From positions 79,881,228 to 79,945,227 of the forward strand of contig CM061068.1 of assembly GCA_030762895.1 (NCBI GenBank): 64,000 bases of DNA, given 5' to 3'. This DNA comes from Sophora flavescens. Its lineage: Eukaryota; Streptophyta; Magnoliopsida; Fabales; Fabaceae. A program made the position numbers and the translations under genes. The first letter of the stretch is position 1. The number at the start of each line of letters is the position of its first letter. Below are positions 1 through 10,426 of the stretch, piece after piece. The notes under the pieces are model-generated. The model ran no database searches. It had not been told where the DNA came from and worked only from the letters and a program-made list of their open reading frames with translations.

Positions 1-3000
1 TGCACAACCAGGGAGCGTCATGTTGAACGTAACTATGTTGGGTTCACAGCTATATTCTATATAATATATATTACAAGGACACACCTTTGGAATGTTTTGA
101 GAGGTGTCATCTTCTCATGCAATGGCTTTCAAAGGAAGCTCCTTCAAACCATTCTATTTTTAGCACGTTTTACACAATTCTAAAATTGTAAAAACAATAA
201 AAATCAGGCACAATTGGTTGTGGGATCCAGGTCATATTCTTATGACGAAATTCATTTTTTAACGTTCACTTCTTGATTACCGCCCACTCATTGACTACCT
301 TTTATTTGAATTTGAATTGCTACTGCTGTTTATTATTTTATTTTCAATTTCTTTTAACTCTTTTAATTAGTCTCTCTTCCAACCAGCAAGCAACCGCCCA
401 TGACAACCAATCTGGATATTCCTTTATTTTTCCTCTACTATATGCATTCAACCAAATGTTTTATCTTTTATAAATCCCTCCCTCTCAGTCATTCGATGTG
501 CTGCTCTTAGGTAACTCTCTTCTTCCATTTTTCCTTTCTCCCTCTCAATCGAGACCGCTCGTCTCAGCCACCATCTTCTCTCACAACTTCCTCCTTGCCA
601 TTTTCATTTATCTTTCTTCTCCAATTGACCTGTATCGTCCTTTTTGCACAACCGTAGAACTTCGTGTTGAACGTAACTATGTTGGGTTCACAGCTATATT
701 CTATATAATATATATTTCAAGGACACGCCTTTGGAATGTTTTGAGAGGTGTCATCTTCTCATTCAATGGCTTTCAAAGGAAGCTCCTTCAAACCATTCTA
801 TTTTTAGCAAGTTTTACACAATTGTAAAATTGTAAAAACAAAAAAAATCAGTCACAATTGGTAGTGGGATCCAGCTCATCTTCTCATCATGCAATTCATT
901 GTTTAACATTCTCTTCTTGATTTATGTCCACTCATTGATTACCTTTTATTTGAATTTGAATTGCTGCTACTGTTTATTATTTTATTTTTAATTTCTTTTG
1001 ACTCTTTTAAGTAGTCTCTCTTTCAATCAGCTAGCAACCTCCCATGACATCCAATCAAGAAATTCCTTTATTTTTCCTCTACTATATGTATTCAACCAAA
1101 CGTTTTATCTTTTCTCAATCACTCCCTCTCTATCATTCGACGAGTTGCTGACAGGTAACTCTCTTTTTCTCTTTTTCATTTTTTCAGTTTTATTTTTCCT
1201 TTCTCCCTCTTAATCGAGACCGTCGCCGCACCTAGGAGACTGTCGCCTCAGCCACCATCTTCTCTGTCAACTTCCAACCAGCCATTTTCAGTTATCTTTC
1301 TTCTCCAACTGATCTGTATCACCCTTTTTGCACAACCGTGGACCGTCGTGTTGAACGTAACTGTGTTGGGTTCACAACTATATTCTATATAATATATATT
1401 TCAAGGACACGCCTTTGGAATGTTTTGACAGGTGTCATCTTCTCATGCAATGGCTTTCAAAGGAAGCTCCTTCAAACCATTCTATTTTTAGCAAGTTTTA
1501 CACAATTGTAAAGTTGTAAAAACAAAAAAAAATCAGGCACAATTGGTAGTGGGATCCAACCCATATTCTTGTCACACAATTCACTGTTTAACGTACTCTT
1601 CTTGATTATCGCCCACTCATTGATTACCTTTTATTTGAATTTGAATTGCTACTACTGTTTATTATGTTATTTTTAATTTCTTTTAACTCTTTTAATTAGT
1701 CTCTCTTTCAACCAGCAAGCAACCTCCCATGACATCAAATCAAGAAATTCTTTTTTTCCCTCTACTATATGCATTCAACCAAACCTTTTATCTTTTCTCA
1801 ATCACTCCCTCTCTGTCATTCGACGAGCTGCTCTAAGGTAACTCTCTTCTTCCCTTTTTACTTTTTTCAGTTTTATTTTTCCTTTCTCCCTCTCAATCGA
1901 GACCGTCGCCGCACCGAGGAGACTGTCGCCTCAGTCACCATCTTCTCTGTCAACTTCCACCCTGCCATTTTCATTTATCTTCCTTCTCCAAATGATCTGT
2001 ATCGCCGATTTTGCACAACCGTGGACCGTCGTGTTCAGCGTAATTATGTTGGGTTCACAGCTATATTCTATATAATATATATTTCAAGGACAAGCATTTG
2101 GAATGTTTTGAGAGGTGTCATCTTCTCATGCAATGGCTTTCAAAGGAAGCTTATTCAAACCATTATATTTTTAGCATGTTTTACATAATTGTAAAAACAA
2201 AAAAAATCAGGCACAATTGGTAGTGGGATCCAGCTCGTAATCTTATCACGCAATTCATTGTTTAACGTACTCTTCTTGATTACCTCCCACTCATTGATTA
2301 CCTTTTATTTGAATTTGAATTGCTACTACTGTTTAATATTTTATTTTCAATTTCTTTTAACTCTTTTAATTAGTCTCTCTTCCAACCAGCAAGCAACCGG
2401 CCATGACAACCAATCTGGATAATCCTTTATTTTTCCTCTACTATATGCATTCAACCAAATGTTTTATCTTTTATAAATCACTCCCTCTCAGTCATTCGAC
2501 GTGCTGCTCTCAGGTAACTCTCTTCTTCCATTTTTCCTTTCTCCCTCTCAATCGAGACCGTCACCTCAGCCACCATCTTCTGTCAACTTCCTCCTTGCCA
2601 TTTTCATTTATCTTTCTTCTCCATTTGACCTGTATCACCCTTTTTGCACAACCGTAGACCTTCGTGTTGAACGTAACTATGTCGGGTTCACAGCTATATT
2701 CTATATAATATATATTTCAAGGACACGCCTTTGGAATGTTTTGAGAGGTGTCATCTTCTCATTCAATGACTTTCAAAGGAAGCTCCTTCAAACCATTCTA
2801 TTTTTAGCAAGTTTTACACAATTGTAAAGTTGTAAAAACAAAAAAAATCAGGCACAATTGGTAGTGGGATCCAACTCATATTCTTGTCACACAATTCACT
2901 GTTTAACGTACTCTTCTTGATTATCGCCCACTCATTGATTACCTTTTATTTGAATTTGAATTGCTACTACTGTTTATTATGTTATTTTTAATTTCTTTTA

Positions 3001-6000
3001 ACTCTTTTAATTAGTCTCTCTTTCAACCAGCAAGCAACCTCCCATGACATCAAATCAAGAAATTCTTTTTTTCCCTCTACTATATGCATTCAACCAAACC
3101 TTTTATCTTTTCTCAATCACTCCCTCTCTGTCATTCGACGAGCTGCTCTAAGGTAACTCTCTTCTTCCCTTTTTACTTTTTTCAGTTTTATTTTTCCTTT
3201 CTCCCTCTCAATCGAGACCGTCGCCGCACCGAGGAGACTGTCGCCTCAGTCACCATCTTCTCACAACTTCCACCCTGCCATTTTCATTTATCTTCCTTCT
3301 CCAAATGATCTGTATCGCCGATTTTGCACAACCGTGGACAGTCGTGTTCAGCGTAATTATGTTGGGTTCACAGCTATATTCTATATAATATATATTTCAA
3401 GGACAAGCATTTGGAATGTTTTGAGAGGTGTCATCTTCTCATGCAATGGCTTTCAAAGGAAGCTTATTCAAACCATTATATTTTTAGCATGTTTTACATA
3501 ATTGTAAAAATAAAAAAAATCAGGCACAATTGGTAGTGGGATCCAGCTCGTAATCTTATCATGCAATTCATTGTTTAACGTACTCTTCTTGATTACCGCC
3601 CACTCATTAATTACCTTTTATTTGAATTTGAATTGCTACTACTGTGTATTATTTTATTTTTAATTTCTATTAACTCTTTTAATTAGTCTCTCTTTCAATC
3701 ATCTAGCAACCTCCCATGACATCCAATCAAGGAATTCCTTTATTTTTCCTCTACCAAATGCATTCAACCAAATATTTTATCTTTTCTCAATCACTCCCTC
3801 TCTGTCATTCGACGAGCTGCTCTCAGGTAACTCTCTTCTTCCTTTTTTACTTTTTTTCAGTTTTATTTTTTCTTTCTCCCTCTCAATCGAGACCGCTGCC
3901 GCCCCGGTGAGATTGCCGCCTCAGCCACCATCTTCTCTGTCAACTTCCTCCCTGCCATTTTCATTTATCTTTCTTCTCCAACTAATCTGTATCACCCTTT
4001 TTGCACAACCGTGATCCATCGTGTTGAACATAACTATGTTGGCTTCACATCTATATTCTATTCTATATAATATATATTTCAAGGAGACACCTTTGGAAAG
4101 TTTTGAGAGGTGTCATCTTCTCATGCAATAGCTTTCAAAGGTATATCCTTCAAACCATTTTTTTAGCAAGTTTTACACAACTGTAAAAATTTAAAAACAA
4201 AAAAAATCAGGCACAATTGGTTGTGGGTTCCAGCTCATATTCTTATCACGCAATTCATTGTTTAACGTTGTCTTCTTGATTACCGCCCACTCATTGATTA
4301 CCTTTTATTTGAATTTGAATTCCTACTACTGTTTATAATTTTATTTTTAATTTCTTTTAACTCTTTTTATTAGTCTCTCTTTCAACCAGCAAGCCACCTC
4401 CCATGACATCCAATCAAGAAATTCCTTTGTTTTTCCTCTACTATATCCATTCAACCAAATGTTTTATCTTTACTCAATCACTCCCTCCCAGCCATTAGAC
4501 TTGCTGCTCTCAGGCAACCCTCTTCTTCCCTTTTTCCATTTTTTCAGTTTTATTTTTTCTTTTTCCCTCTCAATCAAGACCGCCGCCCCCCCGAGGAAAC
4601 TGCCGCCTCAGCCACCATCTTCTCTGTCAACTTCCACCCAGCCATTTTCATTTATCTTTCTTTTCCAACTGATCTCAGACGCTTCTTTTGGAACAACCGC
4701 GAACCGTCGTGTTGAATGTAACTATGTTGGGTTCACAGCTATATTCTATATAATATATATTTCAAGGACACACCTTTGGAAAGTTTTGTGAGGTGTCATC
4801 TTCTCATGCAATGGCTTTCAAAGGAAACTCCTTCAAACCATTCTAATTTTAGCAAGTTTTACACAATCTTAAAATTGTAAAAACAAAAAAATCAAGCACA
4901 ATTGGTAGCGGGATCCAGCTCATATTCTTATCACGCAATTCGTTGTTTAACGTTCTCTTCTTGATTACCGCCCACTCATTGTATACCTTTTATTTGAATT
5001 TGAGTTACTACTACTGTTTATTATTTTATTTTTAATTTCTTTTAACTCTTTTAATTAGTCTCTCTTCCAACCTGCAAGCAACCTCCCATGACATCCAATC
5101 AAGAAATTACTTTATTTTTCCTCTACTATATGCATTCAACCAAACGTTTTATCCTTTCTCAATCACTCCATCTCAGTCATTCGACGAGCTGCTCTCAGGT
5201 AACTCTCTTCTTCCCTTTTTACTTTTTTCACTTTTACTTTTCCTTTCTACCTTTCAATCGAGACCGTCGCCGCACCGAGGAGACTGTCGCCTCAGCCACC
5301 ATCTTCTCTGTCAACTTCCACCCTGCCATTTTCATTTATCATTCTTCTCCAACTGATCTGTATTGCCCATTTTCCACAACCGTGGACAGTCGTGTTGAAC
5401 ATAACTATGTTGGGTTCACAGCTATATTCTATATAATATATATTTCAAGGACACACGTTTAGAATGTTTTGGGAGGTGTCGTCTTCTCATGCAATGGCTT
5501 TCAAAGGAAGCTCCTTTAAACCATTCTATTTTTAGCAAGTTTTACACAATTGTAAAATTTTAAAAACAAAAAAAATCAGGCACGATTAGTATGGGGATCC
5601 AGCTCATATTCTTATCACGCAATTCATTGTTTAACGTTCTCTTCGTGATTACCGCCCACTCATTGATTACCTTTTATTTGAATTTTAATTGCTACTACTG
5701 TTTATTATTTTATTTTTAATTTCTTTTAACACTTTTAATTAGTCTTTCTTCCAACCAGCAAGCAACCTCCCATGACATCCAATCAAGAAATTCCTTTATT
5801 TTTCCTCTACTATTTGCATTCAACCAAATGTTTTATCTTTTCTCAATCACTCCCTCTCAGTCATTCGACGTGTTGCTCTCAGGTAACTCTATTATTCCCT
5901 TTTTCCTTTCTCCATCTCAATCGAGACCATCGCCTCAGCCACCATTTTCTCTGTCAACTTCCTCCTTGCCATTTTCATTTATCTTTCTTCTCCAACTAAC

Positions 6001-7329
6001 ATGTATCGCCCTTTTTTCACAACCGCGGAACGTCGTGTTGAACGTAACTATGTTGGGTTCATAGTTATATTCTATATAATATATATTTCAAGGACACGCC
6101 TTTGGAATGTTTTGAGAGGTGTCAACTTCTCTTGCAATGGATTTCAAAGGAAGTTCCTTCAAACCATTCTATTTTTAGCAAGTTTTACACAATTGTAAAA
6201 TTGTAAAAACAAAAAAAATCAGTCACAATTGGTAGTGGGATCCAGCTCATGTTCTTATCACGCAATTCATTGTATAACGTTCTCTTCTAGATTACCGCCT
6301 ACTCATTGATTACCTTTTATTTGAATTTGAATTGCTCTAACTATTTATTATTTTATTTTTAATTTCTTTTCTCTCTTTTAACTAGTCTCGCTTCCAACAA
6401 GCAAGTAACCTCACATGACATCCAATCAAGAAATTCCTTTTTTTTCCTCTGCTATATGCATTCAACCAAATGTTTTATCTTTTATCAATCACTCCCTCTC
6501 AGCCATTAGATTTGGTACTCTCAGGAACCCATCTTCTTCCAGTTTTCCTTTTTTCAGCTTTATTTTTTCTTTCTCCCCCTCAATCTAGACCGCCGCCGCC
6601 CAGAGGAGACTGCCGCCTCGGCCACCATCTTCTCTGTCAACTTCCTCCCAGCTATTTTCATTTATCTTTCTTTTCCAACTGATCTGCATCGCCCTTTTTT
6701 CATAACCGCGGACCGTCGTGTTGAACGTAACTATGTTGGGTTCACAGCTATATTCTATATAATATATATTTCAAGACACACCATTGGAAAGTTTTGTGAG
6801 GTGTCATCTTCTCATGCAATGGCTTTCAAAGGAAGCTCCTTTAAACCATTCTATTTTTAGTAAGTTTTAGACAATCGTAAAATTGTAAAAACAAAAAAAT
6901 CAAGCACAATTGGTAGTGGGATCCAGCTCATATTCTTAACATGCAATTCATTGTTTAACGTTCTCTTCCTGATTACCGCTCACTCATTGTATACCTTTTA
7001 TTTGAATTTGAATTACTACTACTGTTTATTATTTTATTTTTAATTTCTTTTAACTCTTTTAATTAGTCTCTCTTCCAACCTGCAAGCAACCTCCCATGAC
7101 ATCCAATCAAGAAATTCCTTTATTTTTCCTCTACTATATGTATTCAACCAAACGTTTTATCTTTTCTCAATCAGTCCCTCTCAATCATTCGACGAGCTGC
7201 TCTCGGGGTAAGTCACTTCTTCCCTTTTTACTTTTTTCAATTTTGTTTTTCCTTTCTCCCTCTCAATCGAGACGGTCGCCGCACCGAGGAAACTGTCGCC
7301 TCAGCCACCATCTTCTCTATCAACTTCCA
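1..7329 (+). repeat. Satellite array, block A (about 11 monomers)
   Basis: Head-to-tail monomers of about 632-685 bp. The landmark GTGTCATCTTCTCATGCAAT recurs near 102, 747, 1431, 2114, 2746, 3427, 4107, 4792, 5475, 6117 and 6797. In order a monomer holds: GGGATCCAGCTCATATTCTT; an AT-rich stretch with ACCTTTTATTTGAATTTGAA; CCTCCCATGACATCCAATCA; GAGCTGCTCTCAGGTAACTC; a pyrimidine-rich tract; a GC-richer core with CCGTCGCC; GCACAACCGTGGACCGTCGT; TATATAATATATATTTCAAG; then an A-rich end. Two length classes exist. Short monomers (about 640 bp) lack roughly 20 bp around TTTTTTCAGTTTTATTT and roughly 22 bp of the CCGAGGAGACT core. The block starts mid-monomer at the window edge and is cut at 7329 by the CACTA insertion. 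No function is visible. Period, order and orientation are read directly from the sequence. Confidence 0.95.
1545..3575 (+). repeat. Near-identical neighbouring satellite copies (local duplication)
   Basis: The stretch starting near 1550 and the one starting near 2865 share variants seen nowhere else in the array: CATCAAATCAAGAAATTC, ACCAAACCTTTTATC, GCTGCTCTAAGGTAAC and TTTATTATGTTATTTTT. The offset is about 1315 bp, or two monomers. The monomer near 400 (CATGACAACCAATCTGGATA) recurs at 2403, an offset of about 2003 bp, or three monomers. This points to recent unequal exchange or segmental duplication inside the array. Confidence 0.8.
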
Positions 7330-7345
7330 CACTTGTGGAAATAAT
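7330..7345 (+). repeat. CACTA left terminus
   Basis: The first bases, CACTTGTGGAAATAAT, match the right terminus read in reverse (CAGTAGTGCAATATG) imperfectly. The fifth base has changed from the canonical CACTA. The target duplication CCA lies immediately outside. Confidence 0.8.
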
Positions 7346-7359
7346 GTAATATACGGGAA

Positions 7360-7625
7360 CGTTTTACGTCAGTTGACCATATGTTTGACGTTAAAAATGA
7401 GGCGGTGGCAATTTTGTAAATATCAGAGTTCATTAATTCAATTTTAACGTTAGTTGTTTTAAGGACTGACGTTAAAAGTGAAGTGACTCACTTTTAACGT
7501 CAGTTTAATAAACAACTAACGTTAAAAGTGAACCTTTTAACGTCAGTTCTTCATTGAACTTACGTTAAAAGTGAGTCACTTCACTTTTAACTTCTGTTCT
7601 TTCATCAGTAGACGTTAAAGGTTAT
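7360..7625. repeat. CACTA left subterminal repeats, cluster 1
   Basis: Repeated short motifs ACGTCAGTTG, TTTTAACGTCAG and CTGACGTTAAAAGTGA in both orientations. Several form imperfect palindromes, with TTTAACGTCAG facing its inverse across a short spacer. In En/Spm such motifs bind the element-encoded TnpA protein. That role is inferred from family knowledge. Confidence 0.8.
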
Positions 7626-8374
7626 TTTAATAATTTTTTTTATCTAGTATACGTACCCTTCCGCATTGCCTTCCTCAAAGTTTCAGTTTCACAATTGCTT
7701 TGATGTTTTGTGTTTCTGTTTTGAAAACTAAAATATATGTGCGAAGTATAAGTTGAATCAATAACCCAAATCGGATCTCATTCATGAAGTGTAATACAGA
7801 CTGATACAGAAGATTGAAAGGGTTTAAAATCCTATAAAAAGTTACATTGAAAGGGTTTAAAATCCTAAACATTTGTTGAGGCTTCGTTCCCTTCACGGGT
7901 GAGCAAGAGAGGAGAGTCGAGCGACTGAGTTTTCCAAAGCGGCTGAGCAAGGGTGCACCCGATCTGTTTCAGCAATGGTCTTGGAACAGTCATTTGCTTC
8001 CAAAGTTGCCGATTCTCCGGAAAGATGATAAGGTGAGCAACTCACACTATGTGATTTACACAACCTTATCACCCATGTTATGTGATTTACACAAACTCAG
8101 AAGTTGTTTGACCATTAAGACAAAGATCTTTGAGTCTAGGAATAGGAAGAAAGAGTGATGAAGTTAATCTCCATGGCAGAGCCATATTGTGAAGCAGAAC
8201 ATTAAAAGGATGGAAGGAAGCTATTTATAGGAGCAGGGGATGAAGTTACTAAGCTATTCTGATTTTCTTGAAAGCTTATCTATAAACTTAATGCTCATTA
8301 AGAGGATTAAGTTACAAGGTGCATGGGTAAGTAGCACAGTAGTCAAAGGAATGAATGTTGTTGCAGAAACTTAT
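7626..8374. other. CACTA left interior, no recognisable gene
   Basis: About 750 bp without a convincing coding region. A stretch near 7880-8040 is less AT-rich than its surroundings and looks exon-like: an open run from an ATG at 7976 ends just before GTGAGC, which resembles a splice donor. No family was recognised. The part from about 8030 on recurs near 9140. It could be a captured host fragment or the remnant of a second CACTA gene. Confidence 0.35.
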
Positions 8375-8650
8375 ACACCTTTAATGTCAGTTGTTTAATA
8401 CAACTGACGTTAAAAGTGGATTAAGTTACAAGGTGCATGGGTAAGTAGCACAGTAGTCAAAGGAATGAATGTTGTTGCAGAAACTTATACACCTTTAACG
8501 TCAGTTGTTTAATACAACTGACGTTAAAAGTGTTTATAAAATAAAAAATATTTATTTTTAACATCAGTTTTTTATACAACTGGCGTTAAAAGTGTGATTT
8601 TTACTTCAGTATAATAAATAGCTGACGTAAATAATCCTACATATTATAAA
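8375..8650. repeat. CACTA left subterminal repeats, cluster 2
   Basis: Several palindromic pairs of TTTAACGTCAGTTG and CAACTGACGTTAAAAG with TTTAATA spacers, followed by AAATAAAAAATATTTATTTT. They have the same form as the terminal clusters and sit inside the duplicated segment. Confidence 0.75.
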
Positions 8651-8665
8651 CGTGCAGAATGAATA

Positions 8666-8693
8666 TTGGAAATAATGTAATATACGGGAACTT
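8666..8693 (+). repeat. Internal copy of the CACTA terminal sequence
   Basis: GGAAATAATGTAATATACGG followed by GAAC occurs here and at the left terminus (from 7336). It is not part of the AACGTCAG repeats, so a piece of the outer end has been copied 1.3 kb inward. Confidence 0.75.
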
Positions 8694-8925
8694 GGCAGTC
8701 ATAAAAAAGTTGTGTAAAGAACTATTTGCGTCAGTTGTGTAAAGAACTTGTGTAAATATTAAACAAGTTTATTTTTAATGAAGATTAAAAATAAACTTGT
8801 GTAAATATTAAACAAGTTTATTTTTAATCTTCATTAATTAGCTTGAATTAGTAAACATATTCTTCTGAAAATTAAAATAAATAAACACTTAGCATAAAGT
8901 GTTATATGTATAATCAAATTGTATC

Positions 8926-9117
8926 TCATTGAAGCGATTCATAAGTTACAATTACATGATAAGATAAAAAATTTCTGCAACATAGCACTAAAATATTAAA
9001 AAGTTTCTGCTTCAATGTCAATTTCTTCTCAGTTCTGTCCTCAGAAACTCCATTAATGGATGCATCGATCCCCTCCCTCATTTGAAGTCCTTGATGCTCC
9101 ATCTGTGCTTTATCCAC
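8926..9117 (-). CDS. Short ORF of unknown origin in the CACTA left arm
   Basis: A 63-codon minus-strand reading frame that stays open slightly upstream of its first ATG (towards residues FIPSPPQATVDKAQ). Its first half has a normal coding-like mix (MEHQGLQMREGIDASING, then a charged EDRTEKKLTLK). It ends in a hydrophobic tail before a stop. It could be the last exon of a captured gene or of a lost second transposon gene. I recognise no domain. The surrounding 8700-9480 region is otherwise AT-rich and holds no other supported feature. Confidence 0.25.
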   Translation of the reverse strand: MDKAQMEHQGLQMREGIDASINGVSEDRTEKKLTLKQKLFNILVLCCRNFLSYHVIVTYESLQ

Positions 9118-9479
9118 AGTCGCTTGGGGAGGAGATGGAATAAAGTGAGGGAGTCATATTATGTGATTTACTCAACCTCAGAAGTTTTTTGACCATTAAG
9201 ACAGAGACCTTTAAGTCTAGGTATAGGAAGAAATAACAAAAGTCTCAAATGTGATAGAACCATATTGTGAAGGAATAGAACACGCACGAAATATAGAGGA
9301 AAAGAAGAGGGTGTATTTACAGACTGATACAGAAGAATGACACTTTATATAGAGAATAGAGTCTCTCTGATTTTTATTGAAAACTAATCTATAAACTTAA
9401 TGCTCATTAAGAAGATTAAGTTACAAGGTGCATGGGTTAGCACAGTAGTCAAATTAAAGGAATGAATTTTTTTTCGCAT

Positions 9480-9722
9480 AAACTTTCAACAACTGACGTT
9501 AAAAGTGCTTTTAAAATAAAAAATATTTATTTTTAACGTCGGTTTTTTGATACAACTGACGTTAAAAGTTTGATTTTTTACTTCAATTAAATAAATAGTC
9601 AAAGGAATTAATGTTTTTGGATAAACGTATACACTTTTAATGTCAGTTTCTTAAGACAACTGACGTTAAATATATGACCTTTAACGTCAGTTTTTACAAA
9701 CAACTGACGTCAAATGTTGTTT
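9480..9722. repeat. CACTA left subterminal repeats, cluster 3
   Basis: Repeated CAACTGACGTTAAAAGTG and TTTAACGTCAGTTTTT pairs, closing with ACAACTGACGTCAAATG. This is the innermost of the left-arm clusters, about 700 bp before the transposase start. Confidence 0.75.
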
Positions 9723-10426
9723 TATTTTGGTATACACCCGTGCGCCTTCTGCACTTCGCTCTGTACGTCTCTTTTCTCTTTTCATCATGCTCAACCCTCA
9801 CTCTCAACCCTCACTCTCACTCTCACTCTCACTCTGCCCTAATCTCGAGCTCATCTCCATCGTAACCACCGCGAGGGCTTCTTCGCCACCACCGTGAGGT
9901 ACACTCTTAACCCTAACTCTGTCTTTCCATTCATTCTTTGCAATAACTTGACATCTCTCTTTCCCCTTCCCGCGCACTAACTCTCCTTGTCCCTCTGCTC
10001 TCAGTAACCACATCAAACGTTGGCCACCACTCGAGCTCCCCTCCCCACCACCACGCGAGCACCTATTTCTGGTGAGTCTTTAGGGCACATTTTTTTATTT
10101 TTGGTTTTGAGTGTATGTTGAAACTGTAGTCTCAGTATTTGAAACTTGAAACCGTGAGTTTGAGTTGTTTGGAATGTCTCTATTTTTGGTTTTGAGTGCA
10201 TGTTGCTCTGCTGGTTGATCTGTCACGACCGTGATGCTCATCATGGCTAGGCCGTGATCAGTTCTGCCTGTGATGGTCTGGTTCAGTTGGCACGTTACGA
10301 CCGTGATGGACATCACTGCCAGGCCGTGACCAGTGCTTGGCAATCTTCAAAAACTATAGTTTTCAATCTCCCGTATTGTCCTTATATTGGATATATGTTT
10401 TGTATATCTACAGGACCAATCTAGTT
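9723..10426 (+). promoter_or_regulatory. Probable transposase leader region
   Basis: No gene is seen before the ATG at 10427. The stretch holds a pyrimidine-rich microsatellite (CTCACT repeats, about 9790-9838), a GC-richer segment (9840-10080), and the TCACGG minisatellite (10215-10345). TATCTACAG, a good splice acceptor, ends at 10413, 14 bases before the ATG. Transcription would probably start upstream and remove a leader intron, as in En/Spm. No start site can be assigned from sequence alone. Confidence 0.4.
10215..10345. repeat. TCACGG palindromic minisatellite (CACTA copy)
   Basis: Two units of the form GTCACGACCGTGATGCTCAT then ATGGCTAGGCCGTGATCAG, about 70 bp apart. Each unit pairs TCACGRCCGTGA with GGCCGTGA, making an imperfect palindrome. 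The same module occurs in the Athila LTRs (46524, 55316), the Athila 3' region (53440) and the minus-strand element (61449). Confidence 0.8.

Larger units (their letters stand above)
8030..9720 (+). repeat. Imperfect direct duplication of about 1.1 kb inside the CACTA left arm
   Basis: Two stretches correspond in order: 8098 (TTTGACCATTAAGACAAAG) with 9187 (TTTGACCATTAAGACAGAG), and 8279 (TCTATAAACTTAATGCTCAT) with 9389, each followed by AAGTTACAAGGTGCATGGGT and then the AACGTCAGTTG motif. A shorter tandem copy of the same segment lies between about 8320 and 8530. The left arm therefore grew by internal duplication. Confidence 0.75.

Noticed and set aside
7675..7950. 91-codon minus-strand ORF in the CACTA left arm
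   Set aside because: Its composition looks non-coding, it recognises no family, and it contains a repeated RILNPFN segment from a short DNA duplication.
9804..10016. ORF ending in a SESESESE-type run in the CACTA leader
   Set aside because: It is the translation of a CTCACT microsatellite on the opposite strand.
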